The translations under genes and the position numbers were made by a program. From Lewinellaceae bacterium (GTDB lineage Bacteria > Bacteroidota > Bacteroidia > Chitinophagales > Saprospiraceae): a stretch of 64,000 bases of DNA. Shown here piece by piece: positions 53,765 to 63,300 of the stretch. The DNA lies in NCBI GenBank assembly GCA_020636095.1, contig JACJYN010000005.1:434001-498000 (forward strand). The letters are read 5' to 3'. Position 1 is the stretch's first letter; each line of letters begins with the position of its first letter. Under the pieces are notes generated by a model. The model saw only the letters and a program-made list of their open reading frames with translations. It searched no databases and was not told where the DNA came from.

Positions 53765-54745
53765 ATGAATAAATGGAGTGGACAATTAGCCCTGGCTCTG
53801 AAGGGTATGGCAATGGGCATCGCAGAGGTCATACCGGGCGTATCCGGTGGTACGATTGCTTTCATTACAGGTATTTACGAGACTCTGCTCGAAACCATCA
53901 AGAACATTCTCGGGCCGGAGGTTTGGGTAACCTTGCGCCGCGATGGCCTGGGCGCCGCCTGGGAAAAAGCCAACGGCACTTTTCTGGTTTCATTGCTCGC
54001 GGGCATGGCGGCAGGCGTGGTCTTTGGCGTCTTTTTTATTACCCACTTGCTGGAGCATTACCCCATTCAGTTGTGGGCCTTCTTTTTTGGCCTCATCATT
54101 GCTTCGGCTGTCTACATCGGCCGGCAGGTAGCCCGGTGGACGATCATCGAAGTCATGGCACTGGTTGCGGGCACCCTATTGGCCTATCTGATCACCATTG
54201 CCGCCCCGGCGGAGGGTAGCACGGCGCTATTTGCTGTTTTCATCGCGGGAGTCATTGCCATTTCGGCCCTCATCCTGCCCGGCATTTCGGGCAGCTTTAT
54301 CCTGCTGTTGATGGGCATGTACACCATCATTATCCCCACCGTTAAGGAAGCGCTCAAAACGCTGGACCCGGACAAGCTGCTGATATTAGGCGTCTTCGGT
54401 GTCGGGTGCCTCATTGGGCTGGGCACCTTTTCCCGGGTCTTGTCCTGGACATTCAAACACTATCACAATCCTACCCTGGCTACCCTTACCGGCTTTATGC
54501 TAGGCTCCCTGAATAAGATATGGCCTTGGCGCAAACCCGTGCTGGGCCTGAATGAAGCGGGCGAGTTGGTAGATATTGAAAAAGGTATGATCGTCGATAA
54601 GGTGATCAAAGAGGTGAACCTCACACCCGGACAATTCGTTGCCGATGTGGGTGATGCTCATTTGCTGGCGGCGCTGTTGGCTATGGCGCTGGGCCTGGCC
54701 CTGGTCTTTGTACTGGAAAGAATGGATCAGCGGGAGCAGGTATGA
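53765..54745 (+). CDS. DUF368 domain-containing membrane protein
   Basis: A 326-residue polytopic membrane protein of the DUF368 family, with about eight helices and the N-terminal signature GMAMGIAEVIPGVSGGTIAF and an internal repeat of it (AVIAISALILPGISGSFILL-like). DUF368 members have been linked to polyprenyl-phosphate lipid flipping (PopT); that role is established for relatives, not shown here. The start at 53765 is preferred to an ATG at 53702. Confidence 0.85.
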   Translation: MNKWSGQLALALKGMAMGIAEVIPGVSGGTIAFITGIYETLLETIKNILGPEVWVTLRRDGLGAAWEKANGTFLVSLLAGMAAGVVFGVFFITHLLEHYPIQLWAFFFGLIIASAVYIGRQVARWTIIEVMALVAGTLLAYLITIAAPAEGSTALFAVFIAGVIAISALILPGISGSFILLLMGMYTIIIPTVKEALKTLDPDKLLILGVFGVGCLIGLGTFSRVLSWTFKHYHNPTLATLTGFMLGSLNKIWPWRKPVLGLNEAGELVDIEKGMIVDKVIKEVNLTPGQFVADVGDAHLLAALLAMALGLALVFVLERMDQREQV

Positions 54746-54853
54746 AGGTACGGATATAACTATAACCCAATGGGCAAAAGACTTCACGCTCCGCTTACGA
54801 AGCCAAATAGGTAAAACTATTCTTGTCCAGGTACTTACACACTTACAGATAAA

Positions 54854-55606
54854 ATGCTGCTCCACCTCTACGGCCTCATCGGCTATCCTTTATCCCACTC
54901 CTTCTCGAAACGGTACTTCAATGAGAAGTTCCGGAGGGAAGGGCTGGAAAGTTACTACTACGAGCTGTTCCCATTGGAAAAGATCGAAGCATTGCCAGCT
55001 TTGTTGAAGGCCCATCCCGGCCTGCGGGGGCTCAACGTCACCATCCCCTATAAACAGCAGGTGATGGCCTATCTGGATGAGCTGGACGAAGGCGCGGCGG
55101 CGGTGGGCGCCGTCAATACCATTAAAATCAGGGAGGGGCGCCTCACCGGATACAATACGGACGTATTCGGCTTTGAGCGATCTCTGCGCACATTCCTGGA
55201 GGACAACGGGGCTGAGGTTGCCGGCCTGCAGGCATTGGTGCTGGGCACCGGGGGGGCGGCGAAAGCTGTAGCCTATGTTTTACGCAAAATGGGCATTCGG
55301 TTCCAATGGGTTTCCCGCAATAATAAACCGGGGTATCTGACTTACCAGAGATTAAATGAAACCCTGATGCAGGATCATCGTTTAATCATCAATACAACGC
55401 CTTTGGGTATGTTGCCCAAAGTAGAAACCTATCCTGAGATTCCCTTCCAACACATCGGCCCGCAGCACCTGCTGTACGACCTGGTCTACAATCCGGAAGA
55501 AACCACATTCATGGCCCGCGGCCGTCAGCAGGGAGCAGCTGTGCACAATGGTTTGGCCATGCTTCACCTGCAGGCAGAAAAAGCTTGGGAAATTTGGAAT
55601 TCCTGA
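54854..55606 (+). CDS. aroE: Shikimate dehydrogenase AroE
   Basis: Reduces 3-dehydroshikimate to shikimate with NADPH in the aromatic amino acid pathway. The 250-residue protein has the substrate-binding IGYPLSHSFSK and NVTIPYKQ (catalytic Lys), the NAVNT-like VGAVNTIK, and the nucleotide-binding GTGGAAKAV loop. The C-terminal helix (NGLAMLHLQAEKAWEIW) is complete. It follows DUF368 after 108 bp on the same strand. Confidence 0.92.
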   Translation: MLLHLYGLIGYPLSHSFSKRYFNEKFRREGLESYYYELFPLEKIEALPALLKAHPGLRGLNVTIPYKQQVMAYLDELDEGAAAVGAVNTIKIREGRLTGYNTDVFGFERSLRTFLEDNGAEVAGLQALVLGTGGAAKAVAYVLRKMGIRFQWVSRNNKPGYLTYQRLNETLMQDHRLIINTTPLGMLPKVETYPEIPFQHIGPQHLLYDLVYNPEETTFMARGRQQGAAVHNGLAMLHLQAEKAWEIWNS

Positions 55607-55708
55607 CTTATTTTGCGTCAATTATCAATGAGGTGGTGCAGTAGTGCCATACATTTGCACGTGCTTTTATCAGAGGAATAATTGTCAAATTAAAAACCGG
55701 GCCTGTCA

Positions 55709-56962
55709 ATGGAAGAAATAGGTAAACCTGTCCAGGATATTAAATACATCAGAGAAATGGTGTTAGCGATCAAGGAGGGCAGAGCGAAAGCGGTAGTTGA
55801 TTTTTCGAATACCCAAGCCGCTTTTGCCATTAAGTCGGATGATGAACTGAAGAAGGCCGCCTGGCTATTCGGCCTGATGAATAAGCACTGGCTGGTGGGA
55901 ATCGGTTCCCGACTGGGGCTGGCCGCCATACGCCTGCACCTTCCCTTCGTAGAAACAGCCGTGAAAAACACCATTTACGAACAGTTTTGTGGAGGGACTA
56001 CCCTGCTGGAGTGCCAGGGCAGGATTGATAAGCTGGCAGGCCAAAAATGCCAGACTATTCTCGACTACGGCGCGGAAGCCAAAGAAAAAGAGTCGGATTT
56101 TAACCAGACGATGAATGAGACGATCCGGGCGATCGAATTTGCCTCCCGTTCGGAGCATATTCCGGTGGTGAGTACCAAGATCACCGGCATGGCCCGCTTC
56201 GGGCTGCTGGAGTCAGTGCAGCAAGGAGAATCCTTTACCCGGGAGAGCCGCAAGGAATATAAGAGTGTGCTCAAACGACTGGATTCGATCTGCCACGTCG
56301 CCGCCCGCAAAGGGGTGGCCGTCTTTTTTGACGCTGAAGAAAGCTGGATTCAGGATAGCATCGACCACCTGGTGGCCATCATGATGCGGCGCTACAACCG
56401 GGAACGAGTGGTGGCTTACAATACGTTCCAATTGTATCGAAAGGACCGCCTGCAGTTTCTGATCGATTCCTTCAATCAATCCAGAAAGGGTGGATACCTG
56501 CTCGGCGCCAAGCTGGTGCGGGGCGCTTACATGGAAAAGGAGCGGGCCCGGGCGGAAAAAATGGGCTATCCTTCCCCTATCCATTTCAATAAAGCGGCTA
56601 CCGATGATGCTTACGATATGGCGCTTCGTTTCTGCGTGGATAATTACGAATATATTGCTTCCTGCAATGCTTCCCACAATATGGAAAGCAACCTGCTGCA
56701 GGCGGAATTGATCAAGCGGAAAGGCCTTCCCCGCAACCACCCTCACCTCAATTTCTGCCAGCTGTATGGAATGAGTGACAACATTACCTTCAACCTGGCC
56801 AAAGAGGGCTTCAATGTCGCTAAGTATGTACCCTACGGGCCGGTGCGCGAAGTGGTGCCCTACCTGATCAGGAGGGCACAGGAGAACAGTTCTGTTACCG
56901 GCGATATGAGCCGGGAGTTTCAGCTGGTTCAAAGCGAAATGAAACGGCGGGGACTGGTGTGA
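55709..56962 (+). CDS. Proline dehydrogenase
   Basis: A 417-residue FAD enzyme oxidising proline to pyrroline-5-carboxylate. Family motifs are seen: KITGMARFGLLE, VFFDAEESWIQDSID, YNTFQLYRKDRL, KLVRGAYMEKERARA and the C-terminal YVPYGPVREVVPYLIRRAQENSS. It is a monofunctional PRODH, not PutA. A TACATTTG box at 55650-55657 may be the -7 element. It is a single gene. Confidence 0.9.
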   Translation: MEEIGKPVQDIKYIREMVLAIKEGRAKAVVDFSNTQAAFAIKSDDELKKAAWLFGLMNKHWLVGIGSRLGLAAIRLHLPFVETAVKNTIYEQFCGGTTLLECQGRIDKLAGQKCQTILDYGAEAKEKESDFNQTMNETIRAIEFASRSEHIPVVSTKITGMARFGLLESVQQGESFTRESRKEYKSVLKRLDSICHVAARKGVAVFFDAEESWIQDSIDHLVAIMMRRYNRERVVAYNTFQLYRKDRLQFLIDSFNQSRKGGYLLGAKLVRGAYMEKERARAEKMGYPSPIHFNKAATDDAYDMALRFCVDNYEYIASCNASHNMESNLLQAELIKRKGLPRNHPHLNFCQLYGMSDNITFNLAKEGFNVAKYVPYGPVREVVPYLIRRAQENSSVTGDMSREFQLVQSEMKRRGLV

Positions 56963-57378
56963 CGACTAAAAAAAGGCGCCTTAAGCAGCATTTCTTATCG
57001 TGATTGGGTCTTATACTCAAGGGAAAGGGTAGAAAGGAGAATTACACCTACTGGAGAAATCAGCTGATGAGTTTATTTTCCGGGCAATGCAAACACGCTA
57101 CACTAAATATTTAACAGAGCACTAAGTGCCTGCCGAGTTTATGGCAGGAGGTTGCCAAATTTATCGAATAAAAAATTATCTTTGTTTTGTATATTCGTTA
57201 GGAAGTCCTGCTCCGGAGTTCCGACACGCTCTTCTTACCCCAGTAGCATGGAGAAGCCCAATCAGCTTCTTCCTGAAAATGCACCCCTGAACGTTGTCAA
57301 ATTGTAATCCCATGATGCATAGCGATTAAACTTGCTGGCATCACTAGCCGGCTTGCCGGAATAGTAAAAACTATCGAA
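56963..57378. promoter_or_regulatory. Leader region of the giant secreted protein
   Basis: Contains TATCTTTG at 57177-57184, matching TAnnTTTG, with a TTG 22 bp upstream. This predicts an untranslated leader of about 190 nt before the start codon at 57379. No gene or clear palindrome is seen elsewhere in the gap. Confidence 0.4.
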
Positions 57379-60300
57379 ATGAGGTGCAGGATACTCAGAA
57401 ACCGTTTTTTGTTTTTGGCCGTGCTTTTCCCATGGTTCCTGGAGGCACAAATCACCGCGGATTGCTCGGGGGCTATCGTAGTATGCGGTGATCAACTCAT
57501 CACCCTGGAGGGCGGGCCGGGAACACCCGACTTCAACAATGCCAATAATCAGCTGGGGGACTGTCAACTTACCGGAGAATCGGAAAGCGTATGGCTCTTT
57601 TTCCGTTTCCGTACGGATATGCCCGACAGCAGCATCATCGAGTTTACCATTGACCCTGTTCAGGAAGGAGAGATCGATTATGATTTTTCCCTGTATGCAG
57701 CCGACACCCCTTGCGACAGTCTCGGCAGCCCCGTCCGCTGTAGCTACGCATGGGTCTTTTCCAATACTACGTTCAATTGTGGCTTCTGCCCTCAAACCGG
57801 CCTGGGCAATGGAGAGGTAGACGAAACCGAAGGGCCGTTCGGCAATGGATACCTCGCTCCGCTGGCGGTGTATCCCGGCCAGGGTTTTTACATGTACATC
57901 AACGAGTTCTTTGATGACGCCAGCCTTTCCAATGGATTCAATATCTCCTTTGGCGGAAGCGCGGCCCCTTATCTGGACTGCACGGTTAACCCCAATTGTG
58001 ACGAAATGGTGGTGGACGCCGGGCGCGACAGCACCGTATGCAGTGGCGATATCCCGTTCCAGTTAATTGGCAGCGCCACTTACAGCACCGGTTTTGAAAC
58101 GTACACCTGGACGGGCGCCAATGGGGAAGAAGCCTTTCTGGATGACCCCAACAGCCCGCAACCCACCGTCACGTTTCCGGTTAACTTTTCCGGAAATATT
58201 GTCTATGTCGTTACGGTAGAAAGCGGGGACTGCATCCATTCCGACACCTTGAGGCTGGAAGTATTGGCTACTCCCGTATTCAGCATTTCCGGGCCAACCT
58301 CTTTTTGTACCGGAGACAGCATCAGCCTGACGGCCAGCCCTGGTTTTGACAGCTACCAGTGGTCCAATACCAGTACCACTGAGCAGATTGATGTGGATGC
58401 CGGCGGGGTGTATTCGGTTACCGTGACGGCAGCCGGCAACAATTGTGCCATTGCCAAGGAGGTGGAGGTCATAGAACATCCACTTCCCCAGGTGGATATT
58501 GCCGGCGATTCCATTTTGTGCGCCGGCGATACGATTTTGTTAGACGCCGGGCCCGGCTACGATTCTTATATCTGGCAGAGTGGCGCAATCGGCAGGTATC
58601 TTCCGGTGACACAGGCGGGCGCCTACACAGTGGCAGTCGTAGATTCCAATGGCTGCTCCGGAAGCGGATTCCGAACGGTCATCGAAGTAGCGCTGCCGGA
58701 ACCCGAAATTGATGGCCCGGGCGCCCTGTGCCCCGATGAAGTAGCCTCCCTCAGCGTATTCCCGATCTACTCCGCCTATCTTTGGTCTACCGGTGATTTT
58801 ATGCCCTCACTCTCTACCTCCGCCCCCGGGCTTTACACCATTGAAGTATGGGACGAATATGGCTGCCGGGGCGCCGACACCCTGGATATCAACGCTTTAC
58901 CCGGGGCGAATCCTGAAATCTTCGGGCCGGATACGATTTGCTATGGCGCCAATACACCTCTGGCGGTGGATCCCGTCTTTCAATCCTATGCCTGGTCTAC
59001 CGGCTCTATGGCCTCATCCATCCTGGCTGATAGTACCGGGATGTATAGTATTACCGTGACCAATGCAGCAGGCTGTGCGGCAGCCGATACTTTAAGCCTG
59101 CTCGAATTGCCTGAGCTCAATGTCAACCTGAACGTATTGGGCAATTCGGTGCTCTGTACCGGAGATACGATTTTTTTGCAAGCCACTTTGGGTTTTGATG
59201 ATTATCAGTGGCAGAACGGCGCGATTGGGCCGATATTACCGGTAGTAAGCGGCGGTACCTATTCCGTCGAAGTTACGGATGGGCTGGGATGCCTGGAAAC
59301 CGCCAGCCTGGCCATAGATGAATTCACTCCGCCTCAGCCTGATATTGATGGGCCGGCGGGCCTTTGCCCGGGTGCCTCCGGTACTTTACAAGTAGGTAAT
59401 TATATTTCATTTGAGTGGTCGGACGGAAGTAATGAGCCGGAACTCAGCATCGATTCCGGCGGCGCTTACGCTGTTACCGTTGTAGATAACAATGGATGTA
59501 CCGGCGCTGCCAGCCTGGATGTGGCAGCCTATACCGACCCTCAGCCTTCTATCGCCGGCCCGGCTACTCTGTGCGAAGGGGTTACGGCTATCCTTACCGC
59601 CGGGGGCGGGCCTTTTGCCACTTATCAATGGCAGGACAATTCCGATGGGCAGCAGCTGATGATCGATACCGGCGGCGCCTACAGCGTAACGGTCGCCAAT
59701 GCCGAAGGCTGCCGGGTGGCGGATACTTTGCTGGTAGAGCTGCTCAGCCAGCCCCAGATACCCCTTCCCCCCGTTCTTTCTTTTTGTGAAAATGATACCC
59801 TGTCCATCGATGCCGGCCCTGATTTTACCGGTTACACCTGGTCTACCGGTAGTGTTGGCCAGAGTATCCTGGTATCTCAGCCGGGAACTTACAGCGTCAC
59901 GGTGACGGCAGACAACGGCTGTGCCAACAGCCTGGCCATCGACGTTTCCTCAAATCCTATTCCTGTACCCACGATCACCGGCGACCTCTTTTTCTGTCAG
60001 GATGCTTCGACAACGCTGGCCCTGGATTCCGGCCATTACGACAGCATTAGCTGGTCGACCGGGAGTACGCTGGATACGGAGACGTTTGACAGCCCGGGCG
60101 CCTATAGCGTGGCCGTAGCAGATACGAATGGTTGTATAGGCAACTATGCTTTTATGATCGGAGAACTGGGCCCGACGCCGGTAACCATCGATGGGGATAG
60201 CCTGATCTGTGAGGGAGCAACCGCCACGCTCGATGCCGGGCCCGGCTATAGCTCCTACCTCTGGTCGACCGGCGCAACCGGGAACGCTATCCCGGCGTCC

Positions 60301-63300
60301 TCCGAGGGCCTGTTTACCGTAACCGTAACCAATGCACTGGGGTGCGAAGGTTCGGACACGCTGTCCGTTCAGGTGCAGCCCCTTCCGGAAATTGCCCTTT
60401 CAGATACGATGATCCTCTGTGAAGATGGCGACCTGACCCTCGATGCCGGGGCAGGCCCTTACACTTACCTTTGGTCGGGCGGACAAAATACATCTTCCAT
60501 CCTGATCGATCAACCGGGAACTTATAGCGTGATCGTCCGCGATGAAGTGGGTTGTGAGGCGGCGGATGGAGTGGAGGTGCTGGAAAACGACGTGCCTGCT
60601 CCCCAACTCGATGGCAACCTGAATCTTTGTCCGGGAGAGGTATCCGTGTTGACGGTTAACCAACCGTATGAAAGTTATATATGGTCGACTGGAGATACTA
60701 CTAATTTCCTGGTGGCCACCCAGCCCGGTTTCTACACGCTTACCGTTACGGATGAGGCGGGCTGCCAGGGTACGACAAATATTCTGACGAATGCAGTCTC
60801 TGCTCCAGAGGTATCTATCGAAGGGCCGCGGGAGATTTGCGAAGGAGCTACGGCCATTCTGGATGCCGGCAACCACTATACCTATCTGTGGTCTAATGGC
60901 TTTACCGGGGCGCAACTTTTGACCACCCAGGAGGGCCTTTACAATGTGATCGTCACCAATAGCTTTGGGTGCAGAGATACCGCCTGGGCGGGCTTAGTGG
61001 TCTTACCTTTGCCCGATCCCGGCTTGCAGGAGGCCGCCATTTTATGTGAAGGTAGCGATGTGTTGGTCCAGGCGGACACCAGCTTCCAATATTACCTCTG
61101 GGAGGATGGTTCTTCCGGGCCTAGCCTGGAGGTAGATGCTCCCGGAACCTACACTCTTATTGTTTCTGACGGCACCTGCTCCGGACAGGATTCGGTCGAA
61201 GTGATTCAGCAGCCTGCGCCGCAACCGGTTGTGGTGGGCAGCCAAACCGTCTGCCCCGGTGTAGAGGCCAGCCTGGAAGTTTTGGGTGGCTGGCCGGCTC
61301 TCACCTGGTCAAATGGCGATACGGCCGGTACGATCCTCGTCAGTGAGCCGGGAAGCTATACAGTAGTAGTGGAAGACAGCCTCGGCTGTACCGGAACCGC
61401 CACCGGCCTGATCGAGCATTTTGAAACCACCCCGCCCGTTTTGGTGGGAGATGCCGGTTTTTGCCCCGGAGAGTCCGCCAGCCTTGGCCTGGCCACGCCT
61501 TATGCCACTTACAACTGGAATACAGGCAGCCCCGATGCTTCCATTACCGTTAACAGCCCCGGGGTTTATTCCGTCACAGTAGCCGACGCGAATGGTTGTG
61601 TCGACTGGATATCCCAGGCGGTCTATGCTTTTGCCCCGCCACAGGCCAACATTGGAGGGGAAACGGCATTTTGTGAGGGAGACAGCGCCCTGGTTTTTGC
61701 CTTTGGGGATTATCCTGCCTATGCCTGGTCGAATGGCGACACGGCCAAGTTGACCGTAGTTTACCAGCCGGGCCTTTATTCGGTTACGGTCACCAATAAT
61801 AATGGCTGTCAGGCAGTGGATAATGTGGAAGTCATTGAACGGCCCTTACCCCAACCCGATATTCTGGGCGGGCAGTTTTGCCCCGAAGACAGTACTGTAC
61901 TTTATGTAGCGGAACAATTTGCGGAGTATCAGTGGCAAAATGGAGCCGACAGCTCTTCTATAGTGGTAAATAGTGCGGGTGTTTACGCTCTTACGGTAAC
62001 CGATTTTTTTGGGTGCACCGGTACAGTAGCGGAGCAAGTGGAAGAACTGCCTTTACCCGAGCCGGTGATCACCGGAGGGACTCCGATCTGTCTTGGAATG
62101 GGCGCCACCACCACCATCGCTGTGAACAATGACTATCAGGAAATCCGCTGGAATACCGGTGAACAAACCTCCACGATCGAGGTGGGCACGACAGACACGT
62201 ACTCGGTTACGGTGACCGATGCCAATGGTTGCCAGGGAGAGGATGATTTCATGCTGGAAACATTGCCGGCGCCCAACCTGTCCATCCTGGGCGATAGCGC
62301 CTTTTGTCAAAACAGCTCCACTACGCTGCAGGCGGTAACCGATGGGAACAGCCTGCTGTGGTCTACCGGCGAAACGGGTTTTCAGATCACTGTTGATCAG
62401 CCGGATGTATATATCGTCACCGCTGTTGGTAGCAACGCATGTGAAACAACCGATTCTATACAGGTCGATGTGGTGATCCTTCCCACGATTTATGCCGGGG
62501 ATCCACAGGCCATTGACTGCCGGGAGCAACCGGTTCAACTGGGGAGTTCCTCCAACCCTTCGGACGGGCTGGCGTACACCTGGAGCGGGCCGGGTATCGA
62601 TGATGAAAACCGCAATCTTACCATGCCATGGGTTATCGAACCAGGCCTCTACACGGTAGAAGTAATTCAGTCGGAATATCAATGCAGTTCTTTGCCGGCA
62701 GAAGTCCTGGTGGAGGATTTGCGCTATGAGCCGGCGGTGGTATTGTCGCCTCCCGATACGCTCAATTGTACTCATCCAACCGTAACGCTTAGCGCACAGG
62801 GCTCGGCTCAGGGGCCCAACATAACCTACCAGTGGTATGCCGGCGCCAATACGCTTCTGGCCGGTGAAACCGGCCTTAACCTGGCTGTTTCCGGCGCCAA
62901 TACCTACAGCCTGGTGGTGACCGATGTACTTACAGGCTGTAGTGCGATGGCAGCCACCGAAGTAGTGGATGATTATTCCTATCCACAGGTGGATGCCGGC
63001 CCGGAAGGATGGCTGACCTGTGATGTTGTCTCCCTTACCTTGTCCGGCAGGGTCATTTCTACTGCCACCGGCCTGGTTTTTAACTGGAGCACCCAGGAGG
63101 GGTCTATCCTTGACGGCGGCTCGGGGCTCACTCCACTGATCGATGCGCCGGGCCTTTACGTCCTGACGGTATATGATCCGGCCAGCGGCTGTGAAGCAAT
63201 GGATTCGGTCCGCATCCGGGAGAATATCGAGGCGCCCGTTGCGGATGCCGGAGACAATCGGGAAATTGACTGTGTGAGCCAGCAAGCGGTGCTCGATGGC

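Noticed and set aside
62053..63285. 410-codon open frame on the minus strand
   Set aside because: Antisense to the giant repeat protein, whose regular codon pattern keeps the opposite strand open; no protein-like motif.
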